From: Streptomyces sp. LX-29 | Lineage (GTDB): Bacteria; Actinomycetota; Actinomycetes; Streptomycetales; Streptomycetaceae | Assembly (NCBI RefSeq): GCF_029541745.1 | Contig: NZ_CP089746.1 | Location: forward strand, 744,001 to 808,000 | Reading direction: 5' to 3' | Length of the DNA: 64,000 nt | In this document: one piece after another, positions 1 to 9,001 of the stretch | Layout of the letters: every line of letters starts with the position of its first letter | Position numbering within the stretch: the stretch's first letter is position 1 | Notes under the pieces: model-generated | What the model was told of the DNA's origin: nothing | The model's input: the letters and a program-made list of their open reading frames with translations, nothing else | Database searches by the model: none | Made by a program: the position numbers and the translations under genes

Positions 1-588
1 CGGGGGCTCACCGACAGCACGGTGGTGCACGCCTATCCGGAGCGCCCCAGCTCGTGGGAGAAGGCCAGGCTGCTGGACGCGGCGACGACGGAGGTGCTCG
101 ACATGGGCACCGCGCTGCGCGCCTCGTCCAGTCGGCTGGTCACCACCGAGCGCCCGGCCCACTTCCGCGACGCCGTGCTGGGGTTCCTACGCCGGGGCGG
201 CGTCTACCGCTGCTTCCTGCTGGACCCGGTCTCGGACACCGCGACCACGCTGGCGCGTCAGCACCGGGAGGACATGACACGGAAGATCAAGGACTCGTTG
301 GAGCGGTTCGGCCGTTTCAAGGAGCGCTACGGCACGGAGGCGGAGCGGCTGGAGGTCTACCAGACCGACGCCTTCCCCGGCTTCTCCGCGCTCGCGGTCG
401 ACATGGACGACCGCAACGGGCTGATCCTCTACTCCGCGTATCTGACGGGGACCAGCCCCTACGGGGTGATCGAGCGCGGCGACATGCCGCACTACCTGAT
501 CAGCCCGGCCGCCGGCCGGGTCTTCCAACGCATCCGCGAACTGGCGCAGGTACGCGGCACGGAGGGCAATGTGCAGCGGGTGCTGTGA
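1..588 (+). CDS. C-terminal part of a regulator-like protein (5' end outside the window)
   Basis: The frame is open from base 1 to the TGA at 586-588, so this is the last ~195 codons of a longer gene. The visible part is a soluble alpha/beta region with no membrane segment. It includes AHFRDAVLGFLRRGGVYRCF, then LLDPVSDTA and YGVIERGDMPHYLI. This resembles the C-terminal sensory domain (DUF5919-like) that follows an XRE helix-turn-helix in Streptomyces regulators. The resemblance is from memory and the DNA-binding part cannot be seen. The next genes are other regulators, which fits but does not prove the call. Confidence 0.55.
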   Translation, partial: RGLTDSTVVHAYPERPSSWEKARLLDAATTEVLDMGTALRASSSRLVTTERPAHFRDAVLGFLRRGGVYRCFLLDPVSDTATTLARQHREDMTRKIKDSLERFGRFKERYGTEAERLEVYQTDAFPGFSALAVDMDDRNGLILYSAYLTGTSPYGVIERGDMPHYLISPAAGRVFQRIRELAQVRGTEGNVQRVL

Positions 589-618
589 CCCGCGAGCCGC
601 GGCGCCCGGCCCCGGACC

Positions 619-681
619 GGCGGGTGACGCGCGAGGCCCGGCGGGTGACACGCCAGCCCCGGCGGGTGACGCGCGAGGCCG
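619..681. repeat. 21-bp tandem repeat, three copies
   Basis: Three consecutive 21-bp units start with GGCGGGTGAC at 619, 640 and 661. The first and third are identical except for the last base. The array lies between the end of the first gene and the convergent end of the anti-sigma-like gene. No gene is seen in it. Confidence 0.8.
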
Positions 682-716
682 GCTGTACGACCCGCGACGC
701 CCGCTGCTGAACGGTT

Positions 717-1145
717 TCAGCGCACCGACGCGGTCCACGGCATCGCGATCCACACGGTCTTGCCGCCCTCCGGAGTCGGGGTGACGAAGAGACTGCCACC
801 GGACTCCGCGGTGAGACATCGGATGATGACCATGCCCCGGCCGTTGTCCTGCTGGACGGCGGCCGGCATGCGCTTGGGCCATCGGGGGTGGCTGTCGGTG
901 ACGCCGATGCGCAGCCGCTCGTCCCGATCGAGGCGGACGTCGACGGTGAAGACCGGCGACTGGCCCGAGGTGTGCTGGACGGCGTTGGTCGCGAGCTCGG
1001 AGACGATCAGCCGCACCGTTTCGGCGGCTTCCGCGCTCGCGGGCAGACCCCATTCGGTCAGCACGCTCGTCACGTATTTTCGGGCCTCGGCGACCGAGGC
1101 GGGGGAGCTCGGCAGAGTGACGGATGCTTCCTGGTGGTCAGCCAT
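717..1145 (-). CDS. Anti-sigma-like ATP-binding protein (HATPase_c_2, RsbW type)
   Basis: 142-residue stand-alone GHKL ATPase domain. The N box ELATNAVQHT (about residues 50-59), the DSHP segment of the G1 box (D84) and GRGMVII (102-108) are present, so ATP binding is likely. Such proteins act as kinases or anti-sigma partners, and many in Streptomyces are coupled to XRE/DUF397 genes. The start is the ATG at 1145, with AAAGGGACAGG upstream as ribosome site. It is divergent from the XRE-DUF5753 gene at 1444. Together with the DUF397 gene this forms the WhiJ-type three-gene set. The target is unknown. Confidence 0.85.
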   Translation of the reverse strand: MADHQEASVTLPSSPASVAEARKYVTSVLTEWGLPASAEAAETVRLIVSELATNAVQHTSGQSPVFTVDVRLDRDERLRIGVTDSHPRWPKRMPAAVQQDNGRGMVIIRCLTAESGGSLFVTPTPEGGKTVWIAMPWTASVR

Positions 1146-1289
1146 GGCGACCTGTCCCTTTCCCACCGGGGCCGGTCCACGCCACGTCGCGCGTCCCACG
1201 GGCGACGTCGGAAAAGCCGAGACCGGCCTCGGACGGCTCTATTCGTCAGAGTGCCACCGATGCCGCCGCGTCGTAGGCGATCCACCAAG

Positions 1290-1299
1290 ATATGCATAT
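1290..1299. promoter_or_regulatory. AT-rich palindrome in the WhiJ-type divergent promoter region
   Basis: The 298-bp spacer between the anti-sigma-like gene (start 1145) and the XRE gene (start 1444) holds an AT-rich island, with a perfect 10-bp palindrome ATATGCATAT at 1290-1299 inside AGATATGCATATATCT. In a ~70% GC genome this stands out and is a candidate promoter or operator for the XRE protein. The rest of the spacer shows no gene. Confidence 0.45.
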
Positions 1300-1443
1300 A
1301 TCTGTCGCTCGAAGCGGTGAACTCTACGACGGAAGAGCGTATTTACCCGCCACACTGACCCATCGGCTTCGACGCGGTCCCGGTGGGGCGGCGGCGAGGC
1401 CGTCGGAGGGTCGGGAGCGGACGGTCGAGTCGGAGGGAGTCGC

Positions 1444-2313
1444 ATGCGATACGGTCCCGCGGTGCGCCGGAGGAAGCTCGGCGCCGAGCTTCGCCGACTG
1501 CGCGATCTGGCCGGACTGACGAGCGGTGAGGCCGCGCACCGCGTGGGGTGGCACCAGTCGAAGATCAGCCGCCTGGAGACCGGGCACAGCGGGGCGAAGT
1601 CGGCCGATGTGGTGCGGCTGCTGGATGTCTACGGCGTGGCCGACCCCGAGCTGCGGGCACTGCTGGAGGCGCTGTGCGGCGGGGGCGCCGAGGACCCGGA
1701 GGGCTCACGGCGGGGCTGGTGGTACGCGTACCGGGACCTGCTGCCGCCCGCGTACCGCGACTTCATCAGCCTGGAGGCGGAGGCGGCACGGGCCCGCTCC
1801 CTGGAGACGACGGTGGTGCCGGGGCTGTTGCAGACCGCGGGCTATGCGCGAGCCGTCACCCGCGCGGCGCTCCCGGAGCTGCCCGCCTCCCAGGTGGAGG
1901 CGCTGGTGGAGGTGCGGATCGCGCGCCAGTCGGTGCTGCGTGGCGCCCGACCGCTACGGCTGCACGTGGTGCTGGACGAGGCGGTGTTGCGGCGCGCGGT
2001 GGGCGGCAGGGAGGTGATGGCGGGGCAGCTGCGGCACCTTCTGACGATGGGGGAACTGGGGCAGGTGCGCCTTCAGGTGCTGCCGTTCTCCCGGGGGATG
2101 CCGATCGGCATCACCGGTCCTTTCATCATCTTCTCTTTTCCGCGTATTTCTGACCTGGATGTGGTTGTTCTCGACCACTTGACGAGTAGCCTCTACTTGG
2201 AGCGGAAAGAAGACCTCCGGATGTACGCCAGCGCATTCGAGACGCTGTGCGCGAACGCCCTGCCTTATGAGGACTCGTTGCATTTCATCGCCGCCATCGG
2301 CGAAGGAGCGTGA
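1444..2313 (+). CDS. XRE-family regulator with DUF5753 (WhiJ type)
   Basis: 289 residues. The N-terminal helix-turn-helix covers about residues 8-60 (LTSGEAAHRVGWHQSKISRL) and is followed by a DUF5753 domain (about 90-275). This is the WhiJ architecture, in which the regulator controls development and works with a small DUF397 protein and an RsbW-like ATPase. Both partners flank it here. The ATG at 1444 follows GGAGGGAG at 1432-1439. The last ~200 bp are clearly more AT-rich than the first two thirds (for example around 2130-2230). Its regulon is unknown. Confidence 0.88.
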   Translation: MRYGPAVRRRKLGAELRRLRDLAGLTSGEAAHRVGWHQSKISRLETGHSGAKSADVVRLLDVYGVADPELRALLEALCGGGAEDPEGSRRGWWYAYRDLLPPAYRDFISLEAEAARARSLETTVVPGLLQTAGYARAVTRAALPELPASQVEALVEVRIARQSVLRGARPLRLHVVLDEAVLRRAVGGREVMAGQLRHLLTMGELGQVRLQVLPFSRGMPIGITGPFIIFSFPRISDLDVVVLDHLTSSLYLERKEDLRMYASAFETLCANALPYEDSLHFIAAIGEGA

Positions 2314-2322
2314 GGGGACACC

Positions 2323-2646
2323 ATGACCACCCTGTCCCGGTCCAGTACTTCCCGCCTGCCGTTCGCCAGCCGGCCGTCCATGAGTTCGGCGGCCCGGCGT
2401 TCGACCCTTGAATGTTCCATCGTGAATCACCGGTCCGAAAGTCCGGTCCCGGGCGCCGCGCAATGGCGGCGCAGCAGTTACAGCGTCGGAATGAACAACT
2501 GCGTCGAGACGACCGTCACCGTCACCGGTCGGCTCGCCGTTCGGGATTCCAAACGCGCCGCGGGTCCCATGCTCGAATTCTCGCCATCCGCCTGGTCCAC
2601 CTTCCTCACCGGACTGCGCAAGCCGGCGGGTACCGCGGCGCGCTGA
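2323..2646 (+). CDS. DUF397 protein (BldB/WhiJ-partner type)
   Basis: 107 residues. The DUF397 signature is visible: WRRSSYS, NNCVE, VAVRDSK-like LAVRDSK, then GPMLEFSPSAW. It starts 9 bp after the XRE stop with GAGGGG as ribosome site, so both genes form one operon. DUF397 proteins are usually 60-70 residues. Here about 45 extra residues precede the core, and an internal GTG at 2422 would give the usual length but lacks a ribosome site. In the family these small proteins antagonise or assist the adjacent XRE regulator. Confidence 0.87.
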   Translation: MTTLSRSSTSRLPFASRPSMSSAARRSTLECSIVNHRSESPVPGAAQWRRSSYSVGMNNCVETTVTVTGRLAVRDSKRAAGPMLEFSPSAWSTFLTGLRKPAGTAAR

Positions 2647-2652
2647 GCACCC

Positions 2653-3831
2653 TCAGCCGACCGGCGCGTGGGCCGCGACCACCGCGACGGCCTCGGCCAC
2701 CTGCGCGTCCGTCAGGTCCGCGCGCGCCGTCAGCCGCAGCCGGGAGATGCCGTCCGGCACCGACGGCGGGCGGAAACACCCGACCACCAGCCCCGCCGTC
2801 CGGCAGTCGGCCGCCCAGCGCACCGCCTGCTCGGGCCCCGGCGCGCGGACCGAGACCACCGAGGCGTCCGGTCTGACCGCGGCGAGACCCGCCGCGGTCA
2901 GGCCCTGGTGCAGCGCCGCCGCCACGGCGCGGGCGCGGGCCGCGCGCTCCGGCTCGCGGCGGAGCAGCCGCAGGCTCGCCAGGGCCGCGCCGGCGGCCGC
3001 CGGGTTGAGCCCGGTGTCGAAGATGAACGTACGGGCGGCGTTGACCAGGTGCTCGATGACCCGGGCCGGCCCGAGGACCGCACCGCCCTGACTGCCCAGC
3101 GACTTGGACAGGGTGACGGTGGCGACCACGTCCGGCACGCCGGCCAGTCCGGCCGCGTGCAGGGCGCCGCGCCCGCCCTCACCCAGCACGCCGAGGCCGT
3201 GCGCGTCGTCCACCAGCAGCGCCGCTCCCCCGCCTCGGCAGGCGTCGGCGAGGTCGGCCAGCGGGGCGGCGTCGCCGTCGACGGAGAACACCGAGTCGGT
3301 GACGACCAGCGCCGTGCCGTCGTGTCCGGCCAGCACCTTGCGGACGGCCTCGGGGTCGGCGTGCGGAGCGACCTCGGTGCGGGCGCGGGCGAGCCGGCAG
3401 CCGTCGATGAGCGAGGCGTGGTTGCCCGCATCGGAGACGATGAGCGCGCCGGGCCCGTCGGGTGCGGCCACCGCCGGTCCGCTCAGCGCCGTGACGGCGG
3501 CCAGGTTGGCGGCGTAGCCGGAGGACAGCACCAGCGCCGCCTCGAAGCCGCAGAAGGCGGCGAGTTCCGCCTCCAGCTCCGCGTGCAGTTCGGTGGAGCC
3601 GGTGACCAGCCGGGAGCCGGTCGATCCGGCGCCCCAGCGGCCGGCCGCCGCGGCGGCGGCCGCGGTGACCTCCGGATGGCGGGCGAGCCCGAGGTAGTCG
3701 TTGCTCGCCAGGTCCAGCAGCGGGGAGTCGGCCGGGCGGGGGCGCACCGCACGGACCAGCCCCGCGCGGTGGCGGCGCTCTCGCTCCGCGTCGAGCCAGC
3801 CGAACGGGTCCGGGTGAGGGTGCTGGGGCAT
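2653..3831 (-). CDS. bioF: 8-amino-7-oxononanoate synthase
   Basis: 392-residue class II PLP enzyme. It condenses pimeloyl thioester with alanine to 8-amino-7-oxononanoate in biotin synthesis. The PLP-lysine motif VTLSKSLGSQGG and the DDAHGLGVLGEGGRG segment are clear, as is the NDYLGLARHPEV entry motif. The ATG at 3829-3831 (MPQHPHPDPF) gives the family's usual length; the frame is open further upstream but that region is the bio promoter. It is divergent from bioB-bioA-bioD, and its stop lies a few bases from the convergent DUF397 stop. Confidence 0.95.
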   Translation of the reverse strand: MPQHPHPDPFGWLDAERERRHRAGLVRAVRPRPADSPLLDLASNDYLGLARHPEVTAAAAAAAGRWGAGSTGSRLVTGSTELHAELEAELAAFCGFEAALVLSSGYAANLAAVTALSGPAVAAPDGPGALIVSDAGNHASLIDGCRLARARTEVAPHADPEAVRKVLAGHDGTALVVTDSVFSVDGDAAPLADLADACRGGGAALLVDDAHGLGVLGEGGRGALHAAGLAGVPDVVATVTLSKSLGSQGGAVLGPARVIEHLVNAARTFIFDTGLNPAAAGAALASLRLLRREPERAARARAVAAALHQGLTAAGLAAVRPDASVVSVRAPGPEQAVRWAADCRTAGLVVGCFRPPSVPDGISRLRLTARADLTDAQVAEAVAVVAAHAPVG

Positions 3832-4006
3832 CGGCCGTCCTTCGCCTTCCGTGCGACGCGGGCCAAGGGCCGCTGTTGTATGCAGTCCATAGAACGTAGC
3901 GGTGACGGCGCGTGGGCAGGGTGTGGCAATACACACACCTCGAACGGGCTGAGTTGTGCGATGTCTACCTTGGCCGTAGGCGGTGCCGTAGGACAGGATC
4001 ATCGCC
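3832..4006. promoter_or_regulatory. Divergent bioF / bioB promoter region
   Basis: The 175-bp spacer must hold both promoters. It contains a slightly AT-richer stretch around 3870-3960. No convincing palindrome of the BioQ or BirA type was found by eye, so the regulator of the pathway stays open. Confidence 0.5.
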
Positions 4007-5236
4007 ATGGACCTGCTGAACACCCTGGTGGACAAGGGACTGCGGCGCGAGTCGCCGACCCGCGAAGAGGCACTCGCCGTCCTGGCGACGTCCGACGACG
4101 ACCTGCTCGACGTGGTGGCGGCGGCCGGCAAGGTGCGCCGCGCCTGGTTCGGGCGTCGGGTGAAGCTCAACTATCTGGTGAACCTCAAGTCCGGGCTGTG
4201 CCCCGAGGACTGCTCGTACTGCTCCCAGCGGCTCGGCTCCAAGGCCGAGATCCTCAAGTACACCTGGCTCAAGGCCGACGAGGCGGCGGCCGCGGCGAAG
4301 GCGGGGGTCGCCGGGGGCGCCAAGCGGGTGTGCCTGGTGGCGAGCGGACGCGGTCCGACCGACCGGGACGTGGAGCGGGTCTCGAAGACCATCGCCGCCA
4401 TCAAGGAGGAGAACGAGGAGATCGAGGTCTGCGCCTGTCTCGGCCTGCTGTCCGAGGGACAGGCGGAGCGGCTGCGCGACGCGGGTGCGGACGCGTACAA
4501 CCACAACCTCAACACCTCAGAGGCGACATACGGGGACATCACCACCACCCACACCTACGCGGACCGCGTCTCCACGGTGCAGCAGGCCCAGGCCGCGGGC
4601 ATGTCGGCCTGCTCCGGGCTGATCGCGGGCATGGGCGAGACGGACGAGGACCTGGTCGACGTGGTCTTCTCGCTGCGCGAGCTGGACCCGGACTCGGTGC
4701 CGGTGAACTTCCTCATCCCCTTCGAGGGCACCCCGCTGGCCAAGGAGTGGAACCTCACCCCGCAGCGCTGCCTGCGCATCCTGGCCATGGTGCGGTTCGT
4801 CTGCCCGGATGTGGAGGTGCGGCTGGCCGGCGGGCGCGAGGTCCATCTGCGGTCGATGCAGCCGCTGGCGCTCCACCTGGCCAACTCGATCTTCCTCGGC
4901 GACTACCTCACCAGCGAGGGCCAGGCCGGCAAGGACGACCTGGCGATGATCGCTGACGCCGGCTTCGAGGTGGAGGGCGCCGACACCACCACGCTGCCCG
5001 CGCACCGCGCCGACGCGCTCGCGGCCGCCGCGGGCGGCTGCGGCTCGCACGCCGGAGGCGGCTGCGGAAGCCACGAGTCGAGCGGCTGCGGCGGGCACGA
5101 GGAGACCGGCGGCTGTGGGCCGTGCGGCGGCGGTGCGGATGTGGCACCGTCCCAGGCCGACCCGGGTCAGGCCCGTACGGACCTGGTCGCCGTCCGCCGC
5201 CGCGGCGCCGGCACGGACCTGGCGCCCAATGCCTGA
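4007..5236 (+). CDS. bioB: Biotin synthase with Cys/His-rich C-terminal tail
   Basis: 409-residue radical-SAM enzyme that inserts sulfur into dethiobiotin. The radical-SAM motif CPEDCSYC is at about residues 65-72, and the core ends near residue 330, the usual size. About 65 further residues follow. They are Gly-rich with five Cys and three His in repeated GGCGSH-like units (GGCGSH, GGGCGSH, SGCGGH, GGCGPC). The tail could bind metal or protect the iron-sulfur clusters; that is inference. The gene overlaps bioA by 8 bp. Confidence 0.95.
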   Translation: MDLLNTLVDKGLRRESPTREEALAVLATSDDDLLDVVAAAGKVRRAWFGRRVKLNYLVNLKSGLCPEDCSYCSQRLGSKAEILKYTWLKADEAAAAAKAGVAGGAKRVCLVASGRGPTDRDVERVSKTIAAIKEENEEIEVCACLGLLSEGQAERLRDAGADAYNHNLNTSEATYGDITTTHTYADRVSTVQQAQAAGMSACSGLIAGMGETDEDLVDVVFSLRELDPDSVPVNFLIPFEGTPLAKEWNLTPQRCLRILAMVRFVCPDVEVRLAGGREVHLRSMQPLALHLANSIFLGDYLTSEGQAGKDDLAMIADAGFEVEGADTTTLPAHRADALAAAAGGCGSHAGGGCGSHESSGCGGHEETGGCGPCGGGADVAPSQADPGQARTDLVAVRRRGAGTDLAPNA

Positions 5237-6542
5237 GCCGCTCACCGCGAGCGAGTTGCTCGCCCTGGACCGGCAGCACGTCTGGCACCCCTACGGCCCG
5301 ATGCCGGGACGTCAGGACCCGCTGATCGTGGAGTCCGCGGCCGGCGTCCGGCTGCGGCTCGCCGAACCGGTGGAGGGCCACCACGAGCTCGTCGACGGGA
5401 TGTCCTCGTGGTGGTCGGCCCTGCACGGCTACAACCACCCGGTGCTCAACGAGGCGGCGCGCGGCCAGCTGGACAAGATGAGCCATGTGATGTTCGGCGG
5501 GCTCACCCATGAGCCCGCCGTCCGGCTCGCCACCCGACTGGTGGAGATCACCCCCGAGCCGCTGCGGCACGTCTTCCTGTCCGACTCCGGCTCGGTGTCG
5601 GTGGAGGTCGGGCTGAAGATGTGCCTCCAGTACTGGCGCTCGCTGGGCCGGCCGGGCAAGCAGCGCATGCTGACCTGGCGCGCCGGCTACCACGGCGACA
5701 CCTGGCAGCCGATGGCGCTGTGCGACCCGGACGGCGGCATGCACGACCTGTGGTCCGGGGCGCTGCCCCGGCACATCTTCGCGGACGCGCCGCCGACCGG
5801 CTTCGACGCCGAGCCCGACCCGGCCTACGTGGCGCATCTGCGGGAACTGATAGCCCGACACGCCGACGAGCTGGCCGCGGTGATCGTGGAGCCGGTGGTG
5901 CAGAACGCCGGCGGCATGCGCTTCCACTCCCCCGGCTATCTGCGGGCGCTGCGCGCGGCGTGCGACGAGCACGACGTGCTGCTGGTGTTCGACGAGATCG
6001 CCACCGGCTTCGGGCGCACCGGCGCGCTCTTCGCCGCGGACCACGCCGGGGTCTCCCCCGACGTGATGTGCCTGGGCAAGGCGCTCACCGGCGGGTATCT
6101 GACCATGGCGGCCACGCTGTGCACCGAGCGGGTGGCGGAGGGGATCTCGCGGGGCGAGGTGCCCGTGCTGGCCCACGGGCCGACCTTCATGGGCAACCCG
6201 CTGGCCGCCGCGGTGGCCAACGCCTCCCTCGACCTGCTGCTGTCCCAGGACTGGGCCGGCGAGGTCAAGCGCATCGAGGCCGGACTGCGGGACGGGCTGG
6301 CCCCGGCGCTGGAGCTGCCCGGAGTCCGGGACGTACGGGTGTTGGGCGCCATCGGCGTCGTGCAGCTGGACCGGCCCCTCGACACGGCGACCATGGCGGC
6401 GGCGTCGCGAGCGGCCTTCCGCGAGGGCGTGTGGCTGCGGCCGTTCCGCGATCTGCTCTACACGATGCCGCCGTTCGTCACCGACGACGAGGATCTGGCG
6501 CGGATCTGCACGGCGGTGCGCGCGGCGGCCGCGGCGGCCTGA
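5229..6542 (+). CDS. bioA: Adenosylmethionine-8-amino-7-oxononanoate aminotransferase
   Basis: 437-residue class III PLP aminotransferase that converts the BioF product to 7,8-diaminononanoate. Family markers are [10 protein letters not shown] at the start, DGMSSWW, the PLP-pocket [13 protein letters not shown] and the catalytic lysine in [14 protein letters not shown]. The ATG at 5229 overlaps the end of bioB (stop 5234-5236), giving translational coupling. bioD follows 55 bp later. Confidence 0.95.
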   Translation: MPEPLTASELLALDRQHVWHPYGPMPGRQDPLIVESAAGVRLRLAEPVEGHHELVDGMSSWWSALHGYNHPVLNEAARGQLDKMSHVMFGGLTHEPAVRLATRLVEITPEPLRHVFLSDSGSVSVEVGLKMCLQYWRSLGRPGKQRMLTWRAGYHGDTWQPMALCDPDGGMHDLWSGALPRHIFADAPPTGFDAEPDPAYVAHLRELIARHADELAAVIVEPVVQNAGGMRFHSPGYLRALRAACDEHDVLLVFDEIATGFGRTGALFAADHAGVSPDVMCLGKALTGGYLTMAATLCTERVAEGISRGEVPVLAHGPTFMGNPLAAAVANASLDLLLSQDWAGEVKRIEAGLRDGLAPALELPGVRDVRVLGAIGVVQLDRPLDTATMAAASRAAFREGVWLRPFRDLLYTMPPFVTDDEDLARICTAVRAAAAAA

Positions 6543-6597
6543 CGACGCACCGCGGTCGGCGGACGAGAGCCACGGAAGAAAAGGGCGAAGAAGAGAC

Positions 6598-7311
6598 ATG
6601 TCGATACTGGTCGTCACGGGGACGAACACCGAGGTCGGCAAGACCGTGGTGACCGCGGCGCTGGCCGCGGCGGCGCTGGCGCGGGGCCGCTCGGTGGCCG
6701 TGCTCAAGCCCGCTCAGACCGGGGTCGCCGAGGGCGAGCCGGGCGACGTGGCCGAGGTGGCGCGGCTCGCCGGCCCGGTCACCGGCCGGGAGCTGGCCCG
6801 GTTCCCGGAGCCGCTGGCACCGAACACGGCGGCCCGGCGGGCCGGGCTGGCCCCGGTGCGGCCCCACGAGGTGGAGCGCGCGGCGCGGGAGCTCGCCGCC
6901 GACCACGACCTGGTGCTGGTCGAGGGCGCGGGCGGGCTGCTGGTGCGGATGGACGACGCCGGCGCCACGCTCGCGGACGTGGCCGGGCTGCTGGACGCGC
7001 CGGTGCTGGTCGTCGCCCAGGCGGGGCTGGGCACGCTCAACATCGCCGAGCTGACGGCGGAGGCGCTCAGGTCGCGCGGGCTCACCTGCCACGGCCTGGT
7101 CATCGGCAGCTGGCCGGACTCCCCCGGCCTGGCCGACCGCTGCAACCTCGCCGACTTCCCCAAGGTCACCGGCGCCCCGCTGCTGGGCGCGCTCCCCGAG
7201 GGCGCCGGCGCGCTGTCGCCCGCCGACTTCCGCGCCGCCGCGAGCGGTTGGCTGGCCCCGGAGCTGGCCGGCACCTGGGACGCGGCACGGTTCGCGGCCG
7301 ACCATCGCTGA
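6598..7311 (+). CDS. bioD: Dethiobiotin synthetase
   Basis: 237-residue P-loop ATPase that closes the ureido ring of biotin. The modified P-loop GTNTEVGKT is at residues 8-16, followed by LKPAQTG, and [11 protein letters not shown] contains the second metal/phosphate motif. It is last in the bioB-bioA-bioD operon, preceded by GAAGAAGAG as ribosome site. Length is normal. Confidence 0.95.
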   Translation: MSILVVTGTNTEVGKTVVTAALAAAALARGRSVAVLKPAQTGVAEGEPGDVAEVARLAGPVTGRELARFPEPLAPNTAARRAGLAPVRPHEVERAARELAADHDLVLVEGAGGLLVRMDDAGATLADVAGLLDAPVLVVAQAGLGTLNIAELTAEALRSRGLTCHGLVIGSWPDSPGLADRCNLADFPKVTGAPLLGALPEGAGALSPADFRAAASGWLAPELAGTWDAARFAADHR

Positions 7312-7434
7312 GCCGGGCCCAGGGGCGGCGGCGCGTCACCCCTTGGGGGCAGAAGGGGCCACGCCGCCAGGGCTCAACCACCCGCCACGGGGGCACAATC
7401 GCGGTAACCGCAGCCGTCGGGAAGGGGTACCGCG

Positions 7435-8103
7435 ATGCCCGTGCTCAGCCGCAAGCCCCCGCGTGACGCCGTCCACCATCCGCTCTTCGCCCGCTGCTAC
7501 GCGAGAGTCGGCGCGCTCGCGGACCGGCGCGCCGGGGTCGCCGAGGTGCGGCGGGAGCTGCTGGCGGGACTGTCCGGGCGGGTGATCGAGATCGGCGCCG
7601 GCTCCGGGCTGAACTTCCCGCACTACCCCGGCACGGTCTCCGAGGTGGTCGCCATCGAGCCCGAGCGGCATCTGCGACAACTGGCCGTCCAGGCCGGGGT
7701 GCGGGCCCAGGTGCCGGTGGACGTGGTGCCGGGCACGGCGGAGGCGCTGCCGGTCAAGAGCGAGGCGTTCGACGCCGCCGTCGTCTCACTGGTGCTGTGC
7801 TCCGTCCGGGATCCCGGGCGCGCCCTCGCCGAGCTGCTGCGGGTGCTGCGCCCCGGCGGCGAGCTGCGCTTCTTCGAACACGGACGGGCGGAGGGCCGGG
7901 CGCTGGCACTGACCCAGCGCGCCCTGGACCGTACGGTGTGGCCGCTGCTGTTCGGCGGCTGCCACACGGCGCGGGAGCCGCTGGCGCTCATCGAGGCGGC
8001 CGGCTTCGAGGTGACCGACCACCGACGGCTGCGGGTCCCGCCGGGCCGGGTGACGCTGCCCTCGTCCCCGTGCGTGCTCGGGGTGGCGCATCGGTCCGGA
8101 TGA
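7435..8103 (+). CDS. Class I SAM-dependent methyltransferase
   Basis: 222 residues with the Methyltransf_11 fold. Motif I is VIEIGAGSGLNFPHY (about residues 46-60), then AIEPE for the acidic ribose-binding residue and LRPGGELRFFEHG for motif III. The substrate cannot be told from sequence; relatives include phospholipid and ubiquinone-type methyltransferases. It stands alone after bioD, with GGAAGGGG upstream of the ATG. Confidence 0.85.
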   Translation: MPVLSRKPPRDAVHHPLFARCYARVGALADRRAGVAEVRRELLAGLSGRVIEIGAGSGLNFPHYPGTVSEVVAIEPERHLRQLAVQAGVRAQVPVDVVPGTAEALPVKSEAFDAAVVSLVLCSVRDPGRALAELLRVLRPGGELRFFEHGRAEGRALALTQRALDRTVWPLLFGGCHTAREPLALIEAAGFEVTDHRRLRVPPGRVTLPSSPCVLGVAHRSG

Positions 8104-8283
8104 CCATAGCGGTCGGGACGACCACGACGGCCCGGAGATCACGTCGCTCCGGACGACGCCGGCGGCCCGGACGACCATGACGCTCACCGCGACCACCTCG
8201 CTCCGGACCACCACGTCGGCCCGGCCGGGCGACGCGCCGCGGAGGAGGGCGCCGCCTGAGCGGATCTGGTGAATACGGCTGCG

Positions 8284-8369
8284 GTTCGGCAGCGCCCTGA
8301 AGGGGCGCGGGGCCGTGACGTGTGCGGCTCCGCCGCGCGGGCGCGACCAGCCACAACGGGCCCGCAGGC
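8284..8369. repeat. Dispersed Streptomyces intergenic hairpin repeat
   Basis: This segment carries the hairpin-rich element common between Streptomyces genes. It has a stem GCGCCC/GGGCGC at 8292-8297/8303-8308, a GCGGCTCCGCCGC fold near 8324-8336, and GCGGGC/GCCCGC at 8337-8342/8360-8365 flanking GACCAGCCACAACG. Recognition of the family is from memory. It fills the downstream half of the 302-bp gap 8104-8405; the first half is GC-rich with loose GACGACC/GGTCCGG repeats and no gene. Confidence 0.7.
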
Positions 8370-8405
8370 GAACGACGGCCCGTTACGACACTTCCCGCAG
8401 AGCGC

Positions 8406-8777
8406 TCAGCGGCTCCAGGAGCGCAGTTCGGCCGCGATCAGCCGCACGTCGACCGCGCCGTCCCGGACCAGCCGGGCGAGGTCGCGGACGCGTTCGGGGG
8501 TGGCGGTGACCCGCACCCCGCTGGCGACGAGGTAGCCGTAGGCGACGGCGCAGGCGAAGAGCGCGTTGGACCGCTCCAGGGCGGGCACCAGCAGCAGGAG
8601 TTGCAGCAGCGCGGCGGCGCGGGTCTGGGGGTCGCCGTAGATGGGCGTGCCGAAGATCTCGGCCTCGTGCCGACTCACGGCGGCGACGAGGGCGCCGTAG
8701 TCCGTGACCGCGGGGTCGCCGGGGGTGTGGCGCTCCGCGATCATGAGTAGCCAGGCGAGGTCGATCCGCAGGTTCAA
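8406..8777 (-). CDS. Doc/Fic-like toxin-type protein, catalytic motif degenerate
   Basis: 123 residues, all-helical, start MNLRIDLAWLLMIAERH. It matches the Streptomyces proteins called toxin components of Fic/Doc systems. The canonical HxFx(D/N)(G/A)NKR loop is not there: the aligned region reads LLVPALERSNALFACAVAYG, lacking the His and the GNKR/ANKR residues. It begins with a TTG overlapping the antitoxin stop (TTGA), so it is translationally coupled. A second copy lies at 46607-46978. Kinase/AMPylase activity is therefore doubtful. Confidence 0.75.
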   Translation of the reverse strand: MNLRIDLAWLLMIAERHTPGDPAVTDYGALVAAVSRHEAEIFGTPIYGDPQTRAAALLQLLLLVPALERSNALFACAVAYGYLVASGVRVTATPERVRDLARLVRDGAVDVRLIAAELRSWSR

Positions 8778-9001
8778 GGGCGGTCGTCGCCCTGCCGCCC
8801 GAACTCCTCCGCGAACACCGTGCGGTACTGCTCCATGAAGTCGGCGGCGGCCTCCACGAAGGTCTGTCCCGCCTCGCCGGCGTCCTTGCGGACCAGTTCT
8901 TCGATGTAGCGGTTCACGCTCACGCCGCGCTGGAGCGCGCGCTCCCGCGCGGCCTCCGCGGTGGCCTCGTCCACCCGGACGTTCAGCTGCGTCTTCCCCA
9001 T
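8774..9001 (-). CDS. Ribbon-helix-helix antitoxin-type protein
   Basis: 75 residues. The N-terminal half MGKTQLNVRVDEATAEAAR plus GVSVNRYIEELV is an Arc/CopG ribbon-helix-helix DNA-binding fold. The acidic C-terminal half (FVEAAADFMEQYRTVFAEEF) is the probable toxin-binding helix. It precedes and overlaps the Doc-like gene, the usual order for an autoregulated antitoxin/toxin operon. Confidence 0.78.
   Translation of the reverse strand: MGKTQLNVRVDEATAEAARERALQRGVSVNRYIEELVRKDAGEAGQTFVEAAADFMEQYRTVFAEEFGRQGDDRP

Noticed and set aside
3832..4006. BioQ or BirA operator between bioF and bioB
   Set aside because: No palindrome of the known types was found.
2668..4956. Very long open frame opposite bioF running into bioB
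   Set aside because: It is an antisense shadow of high-GC coding DNA; composition is Gly/Arg/Ala-rich and no domain appears, while bioF and bioB are certain.
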